Shown: positions 8,730 through 18,437, counted from the first letter of the stretch. The stretch is 64,000 nucleotides of DNA from Chryseobacterium sp. (GCF_029240215.1 NZ_JARBTK010000007.1:124001-188000), one strand, 5' to 3'. Numbers and translations are program-made. The notes: a model not told the origin generated them from the letters alone.

Positions 8730-10028
8730 ATGAAAAAAGTTTACTTACTTTCAGCCTTCTTGTTTTTAATCAGCTTGAATGCTCAGACCAATCTAAGGCT
8801 TCTCACCGGTTGGGGAACGCGTCTTTATGACATCAATAGTAATGGAAATGCTGTGCATTCCGGAGGTTATTATAGCTACAATACAAATACAAGTACAGCG
8901 ATAGAACCCGTTGCTGATGCTACAAACCGACTGAATAACGGAGAAAATATAGCAGGAAGCATGCCTTTTGTTGCAGCAGATGGTTCTAATCTAAGCCAGG
9001 CTGCTTACCGCAAAAATGGAGTATGGACACCTATTGGTTATTTCCCTGGAGATATACCCGGAAACAGTTGGTTCGGAGATGCAAAAGGAATTTCAGCAAA
9101 CAGTATGTATGTCACTGGACAAATGACATCAGGTAATGCAGGAAGCAGTTATCCTTATATTTATAATACACAAACCAATACACTCACCAAACTTACGGGT
9201 GACCTCCTTTATAATAATGGTCGTGGAGCAGATGTAAATGATAATGGCATCGTAGCTGGCTGGGTAGACCGGACAGATATTTTCGGAGCCGGAACTTTCA
9301 GAGTGCCTGCATATTTTGATGCAGCTGGGGTTTTACACTATATTGATTTCAGTACTCCGGAATATGGAGAAGCCGGTGATGTGAATAATGCAGGACAAGT
9401 TGTAGGCTATAAAGGAAGTAAAGCCTTTATCTATAATATTAACACCAATGTGTATCAATCCTTTAATGCACCTGCAGGATATACCGATGCTGTATTTGTA
9501 TCAGTTTCAGAAAATGGTGTTGCTGTAGGATATTGCGGAATGATCGGGGATAGAGAAACTATCATTTATCATCCATCCTTAGGTGCAAATCCTATTTTAC
9601 TTACTGATCTTTTGATTTCTCAAAATATTCCGGTAACCACTTTTGATACAAAACTCGGCACCGGAATGGGAGTTTCGCCAGACGGTATGTATATTTGTGG
9701 CTTTGATAATACTATTCCTCCAATATTTGCAGCAGGATGGATTGTTAAATTAGACAATTCAATACTTTCCACAACCAATGTAAAGGACAATACTTTTAAA
9801 TTTAATATTTATCCAAATCCGGTACAGGATGTTCTCAATATTTCCAGCGAAAAAATAATAAAATCAGTATCTATATATGATGTAAACGGGAAAATGGTAA
9901 TAAGAGATCAACTGATCGATAAAATAAATGCTAAAATTGATGTATCTATGTTAAATACAGGCGTGTATCTTGGAAGCGCAACTTTAAATGATGGAAATAT
10001 TAAAACTTTTAAGATTATTAAAAAATAG
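8730..10028 (+). CDS. Secreted T9SS type A cargo protein with HAF-like repeats
   Basis: The 432-residue product starts with a Sec signal peptide (MKKVYLLSAFLFLISLNAQ) and ends with a type A T9SS sorting domain (FNIYPNPVQDVLNISS, then SIYDVNGKMV and a basic end). The body contains repeated units such as GADVNDNGIVAGW, AGDVNNAGQVVGY and VSVSENGVAVGY, the HAF-type extracellular repeat that may fold as a beta-propeller. It would cross the outer membrane through T9SS and be anchored or released at the surface. It is monocistronic, with repeats upstream and a strong terminator downstream. No catalytic motif is seen. Confidence 0.85.
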   Translation: MKKVYLLSAFLFLISLNAQTNLRLLTGWGTRLYDINSNGNAVHSGGYYSYNTNTSTAIEPVADATNRLNNGENIAGSMPFVAADGSNLSQAAYRKNGVWTPIGYFPGDIPGNSWFGDAKGISANSMYVTGQMTSGNAGSSYPYIYNTQTNTLTKLTGDLLYNNGRGADVNDNGIVAGWVDRTDIFGAGTFRVPAYFDAAGVLHYIDFSTPEYGEAGDVNNAGQVVGYKGSKAFIYNINTNVYQSFNAPAGYTDAVFVSVSENGVAVGYCGMIGDRETIIYHPSLGANPILLTDLLISQNIPVTTFDTKLGTGMGVSPDGMYICGFDNTIPPIFAAGWIVKLDNSILSTTNVKDNTFKFNIYPNPVQDVLNISSEKIIKSVSIYDVNGKMVIRDQLIDKINAKIDVSMLNTGVYLGSATLNDGNIKTFKIIKK

Positions 10029-10044
10029 ATTTTCTGATCTGTAT

Positions 10045-10081
10045 AAAACGGTTTATTGACATTGTCAATAAACCGTTTTTC
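10045..10081 (+). terminator. Terminator after T9SS cargo gene
   Basis: A near-perfect palindrome (arms AAAACGGTTTATTGAC and GTCAATAAACCGTTTT) with a tiny loop and trailing Ts, 17 bp after the stop. Confidence 0.85.
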
Positions 10082-10191
10082 TTATTTTAAAAATTACCTC
10101 CTATAAATGAGAGAAACAAAGTAGATAATTCAAAAGCAATATAAACGGCTTATATGATCACTGGGAAAATTTGTTCTTGCGAGCAAAGTTT

Positions 10192-10226
10192 TTTGTTTTA
10201 CAACCCCTCAGAAAATCGTATTTTTG
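10192..10226 (+). promoter_or_regulatory. Promoter of prenyl synthetase gene
   Basis: TTTG at 10192-10195 and TATTTTTG at 10219-10226 match the -33 and -7 elements with a 23-bp spacer. The -7 box overlaps an in-frame TTG at 10224, which argues that the ATG at 10245 is the true start. Confidence 0.6.
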
Positions 10227-10244
10227 TTCAAATTAAAATCTTTT

Positions 10245-11216
10245 ATGGAATTCTTAGACACCTACCAACAGATTGTTGCTGATGCCATTAATAAATATAC
10301 GTTCAAAGATAAGCCCGCAGAATTGTACGAGCCGATGAATTACATCATCTCACACGGAGGAAAGCGCCTTCGTCCGATTATGGTGCTTATGGCTTGTGAT
10401 TTGTTCGGTGGCGATATGAAACAGGCAATAAAGCCTGCTTTGGCAATTGAGTTTTTCCATAATTTTACGCTGATTCATGATGATATTATGGATGAAGCAC
10501 CTTTAAGAAGAAATAAGCCTACCATTCATACTTTACACGGAATCAACGTTGGTATTCTTTCCGGAGACGGATTGATGCTGAAAGCATATAAGTTTTTTGA
10601 AGATCTTGAACCCGAAATTTTCAAAGCATGTATCAGAATTTTTACCCATACAGGGTTGCTTTTATGTGAAGGACAACAATACGATATCAATTTTGAAACT
10701 CAGGAAAACGTGACTTTTGACGATTATATCAGAATGATTACCTATAAAACCGGAGTTTTAAGCGCATCTTCATTTGAGATCGGTGCATTGATTGCAAAAG
10801 CGCAGTTTAAAGATGCAAAAGCTATTTTCAACTTCGGAAAACACATCGGAATTGCTTTCCAGATTATGGATGATTATTTGGACGTTTTCGGAGATCAGGC
10901 GCAGTTTGGTAAAAAACACGCAGGTGATATTTACGAAAATAAAAAGACGGTTCTCTATCTTTTAGCCAAAGAACACGGTACCGAAGAAGAGAAGAAAGAA
11001 TTGGATTACTGGTATTCTAAAAAGACTGATAATATCGACAAAGTTTACGGTGTTGAAAAGATTTTCAGAAGAACAAAAGTTGATGAAAAAGCATTACGTC
11101 TGATCGAAAAGCACAACGAAATCGGTCAAAGCTATCTTTCAAAAATAGATATAGCGGAAGATAAGAAAAAACCGTTTGCTGAGTTGGCAAACTACCTTTT
11201 GAGAAGAGAAAGTTAA
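10245..11216 (+). CDS. Polyprenyl synthetase (isoprenyl diphosphate synthase)
   Basis: A trans-isoprenyl diphosphate synthase of 323 residues. It shows ISHGGKRLRPIMV, the first aspartate-rich motif HDDIMDEAPLRR (DDIMD at 79-83) and the second MDDYLDVFGD (DDYLD at 209-213), which bind the Mg-diphosphate of the allylic substrate and IPP. It condenses C5 units into geranylgeranyl or longer chains for menaquinone and other isoprenoids; chain length cannot be fixed by eye. The start is ATG 10245 because an upstream TTG lies inside the promoter. A hairpin (11231-11263) separates it from the next gene. Confidence 0.9.
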   Translation: MEFLDTYQQIVADAINKYTFKDKPAELYEPMNYIISHGGKRLRPIMVLMACDLFGGDMKQAIKPALAIEFFHNFTLIHDDIMDEAPLRRNKPTIHTLHGINVGILSGDGLMLKAYKFFEDLEPEIFKACIRIFTHTGLLLCEGQQYDINFETQENVTFDDYIRMITYKTGVLSASSFEIGALIAKAQFKDAKAIFNFGKHIGIAFQIMDDYLDVFGDQAQFGKKHAGDIYENKKTVLYLLAKEHGTEEEKKELDYWYSKKTDNIDKVYGVEKIFRRTKVDEKALRLIEKHNEIGQSYLSKIDIAEDKKKPFAELANYLLRRES

Positions 11217-11230
11217 TTTTAAGGTTGATA

Positions 11231-11263
11231 ATAGGTTGTAGATAGAAAGTTTATCTGCAACCT
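11231..11263. repeat. Imperfect hairpin between prenyl synthetase and GSCFA genes
   Basis: TAGGTTGTAGATA pairs with TATCTGCAACCTA around a short AT loop, with one mismatch. There is no T-run, so it looks more like a small palindromic repeat than a terminator. Confidence 0.5.
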
Positions 11264-11289
11264 AATGTCTTCAATCTCTTAGCTATACA

Positions 11290-12240
11290 ATGAAATTCCG
11301 GACTGAAGTAAACATTACAGAATCTGATAAGAAGATAGAAATTGAGGATAAAATATTTTCAATAGGATCGTGCTTCGCTTCTGAAATGTCCGAATTATTT
11401 CAACAAGGGCAATTACAGACGGTGAATAATCCATTTGGGACTTTATTTAATCCGTTTTCGATTAATAATTCCATAAAAAGACTTCATGATTCTGAATTTT
11501 ATCACGAAGAAGAGTTGATTACTTTTAATGATGAATTTATCTCATTAGATCACCATTCAAGCTTTGATACAAGGTTTATTCATCAGACTTTAGAAAAAAT
11601 CAACAAGAAAATTGTTGAAGGAAATCAGTTACTCCAGGATTCAAATTGGGTAATCATTACTTACGGCACATCTTTCGTCTATGAGTTTGAACCTAAGAAA
11701 AAACTGGTTGCCAACTGTCATAAAATTCCACAGAAGTTTTTTGAAAAAAGATTGTTGACACATCAAGAACTGACAGATTCTGTTTACGATACGATTTTAA
11801 ATTTAAAAGATATTTGTAAAGACGATCTTCATATTTTGTTCACTGTTTCGCCCGTCCGTCATACAAAAGACGGAATGATTGAAAATCAATTGAGCAAATC
11901 AAAACTGATCACAGCAATTCATGAAGTGATTTCAGAAATTGAAAACTGTCATTATCTTCCGGTTTATGAAATTTTGATGGATGATCTTCGCGATTACCGT
12001 TTCTACAAAGAAGATATGATTCACCCGAATTCTCAGGCTGTCAATTACATTTTTGAGAAATTTGGAAATGCATATTTTTCGGATGAAACCAAAGATTTTA
12101 TTAAAGAAAATTTTAAAATTAATAAAGCCTTGGAACATCGTTCTGATGATGAAAAAGATCCTAAATATTTAGATTTTCGTGAAAAACTGAATCAGAGAAT
12201 TGAAATTCAGCAGAAAAAAGCCAAGCACAAAATATTCTGA
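11290..12240 (+). CDS. GSCFA domain-containing protein
   Basis: The motif SIGSCFASEMSELFQ near residue 25 gives the family its name; the surroundings (NPFGTLFNPFSI and the later DMIHPNSQAVNYIFEKFG) match GSCFA proteins, which belong to the SGNH/GDSL hydrolase-like group. In that reading the Ser of GSCFA and the late D-x-x-H (DMIHPN) would be the catalytic residues of an esterase or acyltransferase. The natural substrate is unknown. No signal peptide is seen. It lies on the same strand as the genes that follow. Confidence 0.85.
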   Translation: MKFRTEVNITESDKKIEIEDKIFSIGSCFASEMSELFQQGQLQTVNNPFGTLFNPFSINNSIKRLHDSEFYHEEELITFNDEFISLDHHSSFDTRFIHQTLEKINKKIVEGNQLLQDSNWVIITYGTSFVYEFEPKKKLVANCHKIPQKFFEKRLLTHQELTDSVYDTILNLKDICKDDLHILFTVSPVRHTKDGMIENQLSKSKLITAIHEVISEIENCHYLPVYEILMDDLRDYRFYKEDMIHPNSQAVNYIFEKFGNAYFSDETKDFIKENFKINKALEHRSDDEKDPKYLDFREKLNQRIEIQQKKAKHKIF

Positions 12241-12246
12241 TTTCAA

Positions 12247-12716
12247 ATGATTGACTTTACCAAAATTGATTATCTGAAAGGCTTTCCAATTTTTCTCCGG
12301 TTTTAGCAGGTACGATTCCGATAGGAATTGATATTGACGGAAGCGATTTAGATATTATTTGTGAAGTTGATCTCAGATTTGAAGAAGATTTTTTAGACGA
12401 AATAATGTTCAGCAAATTAATTCCTTATAAGAATAAGGCAACTGTTGAAAATATTATTTTAAATAACGAAAAATGTATAGTCATCAATTTTATGTTGGAA
12501 GAGTTTTTAATTGAAATTTTCGGACAAGCCAAACCAACAACTCAGCAAAATGCATATCTGCATATGATTGCAGAATACAAAATATTACTGGAAAAAGGAG
12601 AAGATTTTAAACAAAAAATAATAGAATTAAAGAAAAAAGGGATTAAAACCGAACTTGCATTCGGAATGCTATTGAATTTGGAAAATCCTTACGAAGATCT
12701 GTTAAACCTTAAATAA
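12247..12716 (+). pseudogene. DUF4269 protein, broken by internal deletion and frameshift
   Basis: From ATG 12247 the frame reads MIDFTKIDYLKG and stops after 19 codons. The next frame continues with LSNFSPVLAGTIPIGID, GSDLDIICEV and, further on, EIFGQAKPTTQQNAYLHM, all typical DUF4269 (nucleotidyltransferase-like) segments. Intact relatives have roughly 20 more residues between the two parts, so a short out-of-frame deletion around 12280 is the simplest explanation. The last 103 codons (from ATG 12405) remain open, but that fragment lacks the GTIPIGID and SDLDIIC core. It ends at TAA 12714-12716, overlapping the tatD start. Confidence 0.75.
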
Positions 12717-13480
12717 TGATTGATACACATACCCATTTATACTCGGAAGAGTTTGACGAAGACAGAAAAGAAGCGATTCAGAGAGCTTTATATAAAGGAA
12801 TTACAGAGTTTTATCTCCCTGCGATCGACTCAGGTTCTCACGAGAAAATGCTTCAGATTGAAAGTGATTACCCGGGTCAGATCTTTTCAATGATGGGGCT
12901 TCATCCGTGCTATGTAAAGCCGGAATCCTGGGAGAATGAGCTGGAAATTGTAAAGAAATACCTTGATGAACGAAACTTTCCGGCAATCGGAGAAATAGGA
13001 ATCGATTTGTATTGGGATAAATCAACTTTAGATATTCAGGTGAAAGCTTTTGAACAGCAAATCGACTGGGCAATTGAAAAAGATCTGCCGATTGTCATTC
13101 ACACCAGAGAAAGTTTTGACGAAACTTTCGAAGTTTTAGAAAGAAAAAAACATCCTAAATTAAGAGGAATTTTTCATTGTTTTTCAGGAAATCTCGAACA
13201 GGCAAATCACGCCATAGATTTAAATTTTATTTTAGGAATAGGTGGAGTAGTGACCTTCAAAAATGGTAAAATCGATCAGTTTTTAAACGAAATTCCTTTA
13301 AATAAAATCGTTTTGGAAACCGATTCGCCGTATCTCGCACCAGTTCCATTCAGAGGAAAAAGAAATGAAAGTTCTTACCTTGATCTGGTCGCTGGGAAAC
13401 TGGTGAATATTTACAATAAAGATTTTTCTGAAATCGACAGAATAACGACTGAGAATGCCAGGAAATTATTTAATAGATAA
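12716..13480 (+). CDS. TatD family metal-dependent hydrolase (DNase)
   Basis: This 254-residue TIM-barrel amidohydrolase shows the metal ligands in order: IDTHTHLYSEEFDEDR, GLHPCYV, AIGEIGIDLYWDK, VIHTRES, FHCFSG and LETDSPYLAPVPFRGK. TatD proteins are Mg-dependent 3'-5' exonucleases thought to act in DNA repair or turnover. Its ATG shares one base with the stop of the DUF4269 pseudogene, a coupling that predates the decay. It is followed immediately, with no gap, by a membrane protein gene. Confidence 0.92.
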   Translation: MIDTHTHLYSEEFDEDRKEAIQRALYKGITEFYLPAIDSGSHEKMLQIESDYPGQIFSMMGLHPCYVKPESWENELEIVKKYLDERNFPAIGEIGIDLYWDKSTLDIQVKAFEQQIDWAIEKDLPIVIHTRESFDETFEVLERKKHPKLRGIFHCFSGNLEQANHAIDLNFILGIGGVVTFKNGKIDQFLNEIPLNKIVLETDSPYLAPVPFRGKRNESSYLDLVAGKLVNIYNKDFSEIDRITTENARKLFNR

Positions 13481-14635
13481 ATGATAAACAAAATTTTTGC
13501 TTTTTTTGAAAACACGCAGATAATGAAGTATATAATGTTCTTTATTTATATTATTATCAATTTGTTATTTATTGTTAAATACGGAATAAGACAGGATATA
13601 ATACCAATTTATCTACTGATTATTTTATTTTGTGTATCTCAGATTTTGTTATTTAAAAGTTATGATTTTCTTTTCAAAAAGATAAAAATAACAAAGTATT
13701 TTGTCTGCATACTGACTTTTTTATGTGTCTGTTTTTATGTTTTTCTCAGTCATATTATGAAAGATCCTTATCAGTTAAAAATCGACAGATGGCAGACGAT
13801 AGAATATTCTTTAGACTATTGGATTCACGGGAAATATATTTATGACACGCGGAACTTCATGGGGAATGTTCCTTCTTATTTGCCGGGACAGCTCGTTTTT
13901 TTAGTGGGATTTTATCTTTTGGGTAATGTGGGATACATTCAGGTTGCAAGCTTGCTTTTGTTTTCCTGTACGGTTATATGGGCTTTTAAAAACAATCATA
14001 TTAAATTTTATGGGATTTTTCTTTTAGCGATCTCACTTTCATTTTTGTATGAAGCGGTTTGTAAGAGTGATTTTATCTCGTCATTTATCGTAGCTTCTGT
14101 TTTCATGCTTTTTTGGCATAAAAAATTTGAGCGAAACTATTTCGAAAAGTCTATATTATTAGGTTTTATTTTAGGTATAATTTGCCTTACACGCAGCGTT
14201 GTTGTTATTCCTTTGATTTTATTTTTACTGAAACCTTTTTGGGAAACCGACCGGAAACAAAAAATAAAATTCATCACTGCTTTTTCTTTAACGGTAGGTA
14301 ATTTATTGGCTTCGGTGTTGTTGCCTGCTGAAAATTTTGATTATATTCTGAAGCATAATCCTTTAAAAATGCAGGGTCAGTCAAATATGTTTGTGGTTTT
14401 GTTCTTTCTGGTGGTGTCGGTCTGTTTTTCTTTCTATGTAAAAAATATTAAGCAAGTATTTTATTTGTCAACGATTATTGTTTTTTGTCTGATGTGTGAT
14501 CATATTATCGAACAGGTCATCAAAGGATATGATTCTAACTTTTTGAATATCACATATGTTGCTGCTGCACTTCCTTTTTCCATCATCAGTTATTGTTTTT
14601 TATTAAATGATAATGCATATGACAGCAATGATTAA
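13481..14635 (+). CDS. Multi-pass membrane protein, possibly a GT-C type mannosyltransferase
   Basis: 384 residues with about ten hydrophobic segments. After three N-terminal spans comes a polar loop with RWQTIEYSLDYWIHGKYIYD and SYLPGQLVFLVGFYLL, which resembles the extracytoplasmic loop of GT-C glycosyltransferases that use polyprenyl-phosphate sugars. I cannot name a closer family. It begins at the base after the tatD stop, so it is translated from the same message, and it ends at a bidirectional terminator facing the rhlE-like gene. Confidence 0.55.
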   Translation: MINKIFAFFENTQIMKYIMFFIYIIINLLFIVKYGIRQDIIPIYLLIILFCVSQILLFKSYDFLFKKIKITKYFVCILTFLCVCFYVFLSHIMKDPYQLKIDRWQTIEYSLDYWIHGKYIYDTRNFMGNVPSYLPGQLVFLVGFYLLGNVGYIQVASLLLFSCTVIWAFKNNHIKFYGIFLLAISLSFLYEAVCKSDFISSFIVASVFMLFWHKKFERNYFEKSILLGFILGIICLTRSVVVIPLILFLLKPFWETDRKQKIKFITAFSLTVGNLLASVLLPAENFDYILKHNPLKMQGQSNMFVVLFFLVVSVCFSFYVKNIKQVFYLSTIIVFCLMCDHIIEQVIKGYDSNFLNITYVAAALPFSIISYCFLLNDNAYDSND

Positions 14636-14636
14636 A

Positions 14637-14667
14637 AAAAGTCCTTCTCAGATGGAGAAGGACTTTT
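14637..14667. terminator. Bidirectional terminator
   Basis: AAAAGTCCTTCTC and GAGAAGGACTTTT form a perfect 13-bp stem with a 5-nt loop between two convergent genes (13481-14635 and 14671-15930). Confidence 0.88.
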
Positions 14668-14670
14668 AAT

Positions 14671-15930
14671 TTATTTTTTTCTTAAAAAATTACTTTTATT
14701 TTTTGGCTTTTTGCTGTGATCAGATTTTTGCTGACCTGCAGGCTTCGGTCTCGGAATAAAAGGTTTGTTGTTTGAATCTCTTTTTTCCACCACCAGATTG
14801 TCTGTATGGAAAGGATGATTTTTCTCAACAGGAATTTTCATTCCGATTAATTTTTCAGTGTCTTTCAGGTTCAGTAAATCCAATCCGTCAACAAATGAGA
14901 TTGAAGAGCCTTCTGCACCGGCACGTCCCGTTCTTCCGATTCTGTGAACATACGTTTCTGCTACATCCGAAAGTTCAAAATTAACAACATATTTCAGTTC
15001 GTCAATATCAATTCCTCTCGCTGCGATGTCTGTCGCTACCAAAATACGTGTTCTTCCTGATTTAAAATTATTTAAAGCATTCTGTCTTGCATTTTGAGAC
15101 TTATTCCCGTGAATCGCTTCTGCTGAGATATTATTGGCTTGTAATTTTCTTGCAATTTTATCTGCTCCGTGTTTCGTTCTTGAGAATACCAAAACCGAAT
15201 CTGATATATTATTTTGAAGAATGTGGGTAAGAAGCTCAAGCTTATTTTCTTTATCAACAAAATAAACAGCCTGCTTTATGGTTTCTGCGGTTGAAGAAAT
15301 CGGAGTTACAGAAACTTTGATCGGCGTATTCAAAATTGAATCTGCCAGTTTCTGAATTTCTGTAGGCATCGTTGCAGAGAAGAACAGCGTTTGTCTTTTT
15401 TGTGGTAAAAGCTTGATGATTCTCTTTACGTCATGTACAAAACCCATGTCCAACATTCTGTCGGCTTCGTCTAATACAAAAATTTCAAGATTTTTTAAAC
15501 TGATAATTCCCTGAGCAATAAAATCCAATAATCTTCCGGGAGTCGCTACTAAAATATCAACACCTCTTCTCAAGGCTGTTTCCTGGCTTCCTTGTTTTAC
15601 TCCGCCGAAAATTACCAATTTTCTTAAAGGTAAATTTTTACCGTATGAGTTGAAACTTTCTTCGATCTGTATTGCCAATTCTCTTGTCGGAGTAAGGATA
15701 AGAGCTTTTATATGATTGTTTTTCGGACCTTTTCTTTCTGTAAGATTCTGCAGGATAGGAATCGCAAAAGCTGCTGTTTTTCCTGTTCCTGTCTGAGCTG
15801 TACCCAATAGGTCTCTGTGTTCTAAAATAGAAGGAATCGATTGTTCCTGAATAGGAGTTGGTTTTTCATAACCTTCCTTTTGAAGCGCATCTAAAATGGG
15901 CTTGATAATGTTTAAGTCTGTAAATAACAA
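14671..15930 (-). CDS. DEAD/DEAH-box RNA helicase, RhlE-like
   Basis: A 419-residue RNA helicase with motif I AQTGTGKT (45-52), motif Ia PTRELAIQ, motif II DEAD (154-157), motif III SAT, and [12 protein letters not shown] and [10 protein letters not shown] in the second RecA domain. The C-terminus is a short basic tail rich in Lys and Pro, as in RhlE-type helicases that remodel ribosome assembly intermediates and mRNA. No extra RNA-binding domain follows, unlike the helicase at 4168. A -7 box lies about 135 bp upstream, leaving a long 5' leader with a stem-loop, suggestive of temperature-dependent control. Confidence 0.88.
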   Translation of the reverse strand: MLFTDLNIIKPILDALQKEGYEKPTPIQEQSIPSILEHRDLLGTAQTGTGKTAAFAIPILQNLTERKGPKNNHIKALILTPTRELAIQIEESFNSYGKNLPLRKLVIFGGVKQGSQETALRRGVDILVATPGRLLDFIAQGIISLKNLEIFVLDEADRMLDMGFVHDVKRIIKLLPQKRQTLFFSATMPTEIQKLADSILNTPIKVSVTPISSTAETIKQAVYFVDKENKLELLTHILQNNISDSVLVFSRTKHGADKIARKLQANNISAEAIHGNKSQNARQNALNNFKSGRTRILVATDIAARGIDIDELKYVVNFELSDVAETYVHRIGRTGRAGAEGSSISFVDGLDLLNLKDTEKLIGMKIPVEKNHPFHTDNLVVEKRDSNNKPFIPRPKPAGQQKSDHSKKPKNKSNFLRKK

Positions 15931-15980
15931 AATGGTATTGTGTATTAAAATAGTGCGGTTGAAGCAGTATACTTCATCAT

Positions 15981-16000
15981 TTTTAGCAAATCTGCTAAAA
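15981..16000 (-). promoter_or_regulatory. Stem-loop in the 5' leader of the RhlE-like gene
   Basis: TTTTAGCA and TGCTAAAA form an 8-bp stem with a 4-nt loop in the predicted leader of about 125 nt. This may be a cold-responsive or autoregulatory element; that is inference. Confidence 0.4.
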
Positions 16001-16063
16001 ACTTTTAACAGAATTTTAAGTAAAAAATTACTTTACTGGCTGAGAATGCCGCGAAATATACTG

Positions 16064-16071
16064 CAAAGATA
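16064..16071 (-). promoter_or_regulatory. Promoter -7 element of RhlE-like gene
   Basis: The minus strand reads TATCTTTG followed by CAG, a full match to TAnnTTTG, located between the lipoprotein stop and the helicase gene. Confidence 0.6.
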
Positions 16072-16092
16072 GTCTAAATTAATTGAAATTGA

Positions 16093-16581
16093 TTATTTCA
16101 CTTTTGTCCACTGCTGATTTTGCTTTAAATCTTCAAAAAACTGATATACTTTCATTAATTTTTCAGATCCTCTTTTACCGTAATCTTCTGTGTTTTTTGA
16201 GGTTCCGTCTGCGAATTTTATTCTTAAATAAGAAGTCGGAAGATCACTTATATTTCTGCTTCCGTATTTATCCTGAAGATTTTTTACATCTAAACCGTCC
16301 AACAAAGCAACAAGTTTATTGTAATCTGCTTCTTTGATGGTTGTTGTGAAAGTACCTTCTCTCGGCTTAGAAAATTCGTCCTTTGAAGTTCCTTTTGAAA
16401 AATTAAAATGTTCAGCTTCCAAAACAGCAGTTCTGTCAGCCTGAATGGTCATTTTGTAAATCGGACAAAACCCAAAACAGGCTCCGGCTTCATATTCTAT
16501 TGTTGAATATTTTGACTGACTTTTCTGGGTGCTGCATGAGAATAAAAGTACTGCTGCAAATAGACCTAATAAATATTTCAT
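16093..16581 (-). CDS. DUF6438 domain-containing lipoprotein
   Basis: A lipoprotein signal peptide ends at the lipobox LLFSC (Cys16). The mature part contains YEAGACFGFCPIYKMTI, the cysteine-containing signature of DUF6438, followed by a beta-rich domain with a KEADYNKLVALLDGLD segment. The protein is probably anchored in the inner or outer membrane facing the periplasm. No function is known for the family. Total length 162 residues. Confidence 0.8.
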   Translation of the reverse strand: MKYLLGLFAAVLLFSCSTQKSQSKYSTIEYEAGACFGFCPIYKMTIQADRTAVLEAEHFNFSKGTSKDEFSKPREGTFTTTIKEADYNKLVALLDGLDVKNLQDKYGSRNISDLPTSYLRIKFADGTSKNTEDYGKRGSEKLMKVYQFFEDLKQNQQWTKVK

Positions 16582-16639
16582 TGTTTTTAAATTTGATTGG
16601 AGTCTCTCAATAAGTGTTCCAAATCTTCTTTTTCATTTA

Positions 16640-16680
16640 AATAAAAAGGATAAACAACAATGCTTATCCTTAGATTTTTT
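16640..16680 (-). terminator. Terminator downstream of obg
   Basis: AAGGATAA (16646-16653) pairs with TTATCCTT (16664-16671). On the minus strand the stem is followed by TTTATTT, so it ends the obg transcript. Confidence 0.7.
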
Positions 16681-16693
16681 TATGTGATATTTT

Positions 16694-17677
16694 CTATCCG
16701 TGAAGTCTCTTCCAGATTGCATCTTTCAGCTCCATCAATCCTTCGCTGGTAATTCCGGAGAAAAATAGTGGTTTTCTGTTTTCAGGGAATTCTGCTGCGA
16801 TTTCTTTTTTCAGTTCATCATCCAATAAATCGGCTTTTGAAACAGAAATAATGAAGTCTTTATCCAACAACTCCGGATTGTATTCTTTCAGTTCGTTCTC
16901 CAAAATTTTAAACTCCTGATAATGATTTTCAGAATCTGCAGGAATTAAAAACAATAAGATTGAATTTCTTTCAATATGTCTTAAAAACCGATGTCCAAGA
17001 CCTTTTCCTTCAGCCGCTCCTTCAATAATTCCCGGAATATCTGCCATTACAAAAGATTTGTAATTTCTGTAATCTACGATTCCGAGGTTTGGAGTTAAAG
17101 TAGTAAATGCATAATCAGCAATTTTGGGTCTGGCTGCAGAAACTGAAGATAATAAGGTTGATTTTCCGGCATTTGGGAAACCTACTAAACCTACATCGGC
17201 TAAGATTTTAAGTTCAAAAACGATAAAACCTTCCTGTCCGTCCATTCCCGGCTGTGCATAACGAGGAGTCTGGTTGGTAGAAGATTTGAAGTGCTCATTT
17301 CCTTTTCCGCCTTTTCCACCTTCCATCAGGATAATTTCCTGACCGTCTTCCAATATTTCACCTACAATTTCGCCTTCTTCATTTTTAGCAATCGTCCCGA
17401 TAGGAACTTCGATATAAACATCTTCTCCGTATGCACCTGTTAACTGATTTTTTGCTCCGTTCTGACCACGTTCAGCTTTTACGTGACGTGTGTAACGAAG
17501 CGGAAGTAAAGTCCATTCCTGAGAATTTCCCTTCATGATAACGTGACCGCCACGACCACCGTCTCCACCATCAGGACCGCCTTTTGGAATATATTTTTCA
17601 CGTCGAAGATGGGCAGAACCTGCGCCACCGTGACCGCTTTTACAATGAATCTTTACGTAATCTACAAAATTTGACAT
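16694..17677 (-). CDS. obgE: GTPase Obg/CgtA
   Basis: This 327-residue protein has the glycine-rich Obg fold at the N-terminus ([28 protein letters not shown]) and a G domain with P-loop GFPNAGKS (166-173), DIPG (212-215) and SKAD. Obg binds the 50S ribosomal subunit and links ribosome assembly to growth and the stringent response. It lacks the extra C-terminal domain of Gram-positive Obg, as is usual here. It lies downstream of adk and hpt on the same strand. Confidence 0.95.
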   Translation of the reverse strand: MSNFVDYVKIHCKSGHGGAGSAHLRREKYIPKGGPDGGDGGRGGHVIMKGNSQEWTLLPLRYTRHVKAERGQNGAKNQLTGAYGEDVYIEVPIGTIAKNEEGEIVGEILEDGQEIILMEGGKGGKGNEHFKSSTNQTPRYAQPGMDGQEGFIVFELKILADVGLVGFPNAGKSTLLSSVSAARPKIADYAFTTLTPNLGIVDYRNYKSFVMADIPGIIEGAAEGKGLGHRFLRHIERNSILLFLIPADSENHYQEFKILENELKEYNPELLDKDFIISVSKADLLDDELKKEIAAEFPENRKPLFFSGITSEGLMELKDAIWKRLHG

Positions 17678-17757
17678 TTCTTATAATTATGAGTTATGAG
17701 TTATGAATTATGAGAATGAATTGTATTAATTTATAACTCATCACTCACAACTTTAAA
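17678..17757. repeat. Short repeat-rich spacer between adk and obg
   Basis: The spacer contains three close copies of GAGTTATGA-like units (about 17691-17713) and a reversed match ATAACTCATCACTCA at its right side, so it can fold back on itself. Confidence 0.45.
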
Positions 17758-18336
17758 CTATTTTATTTTTTCTACTTCAGCGAAAAGTTTTTCAGAAATC
17801 TCGTTGATTTCTCCAACACCGTTGATCTCTACATATTTACCTTGTTGTTTGTAAAGTTCGGCAACTTCTGCTGTTTTTGCGTAGTATTCTTTTATTCTGT
17901 TTTCAATAATTTCTACATTGCTGTCGTCGGTTCTTCCACTTGTTTCACCTCTTTTAAGCAATCTTTCTACTAAAATTTTATCTTCAACGATCAATGAAAG
18001 ACAAACATCAATTTCGTCATTCAACTCATCTTTTACGATTTTTTCCAAAGCTTCTGTCTGAACTGCGGTTCTTGGATATCCGTCGAAAATAAATCCTGCA
18101 GCATCAGTCGGCTTTCTCAATTCATCAATCAGCATATCAATCGTTACCTGATCCGGAACCAATTCTCCTTTATCGATGTATGATTTTGCCAGTTTTCCAA
18201 GTTCGGTGTCATTTTTCATGTTGAATCTGAAAAGGTCACCTGTTGAGATCTGTTTTAAATTAAATTTCTCGATCAGATTCTGAGCTTGAGTTCCTTTTCC
18301 ACTTCCTGGAGGGCCGAACAGAACAATGTTTATCAT
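17758..18336 (-). CDS. adk: Adenylate kinase
   Basis: 192 residues beginning MINIVLFGPPGSGKGTQAQN; P-loop GPPGSGKGT at 8-16, AMP-binding ISTGDLFRFN, FDGYPRTAVQ (the family's DG[FY]PR motif) and the LID start LKRGETSGRTDD. It interconverts ATP and AMP with two ADP in the cytoplasm. The LID is the short type without a zinc site. Neighbours hpt and obg on the same strand form a nucleotide and growth cluster. Confidence 0.95.
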   Translation of the reverse strand: MINIVLFGPPGSGKGTQAQNLIEKFNLKQISTGDLFRFNMKNDTELGKLAKSYIDKGELVPDQVTIDMLIDELRKPTDAAGFIFDGYPRTAVQTEALEKIVKDELNDEIDVCLSLIVEDKILVERLLKRGETSGRTDDSNVEIIENRIKEYYAKTAEVAELYKQQGKYVEINGVGEINEISEKLFAEVEKIK

Positions 18337-18437
18337 AATTTTGATTCGCTTTATGCTTTAGGCAATACGCTTTAAGCCGTTAGCTTTTTTAGTTAATATT
18401 TACTTTTTATTTAGATATAATTTTTTAAAGCTAATAA

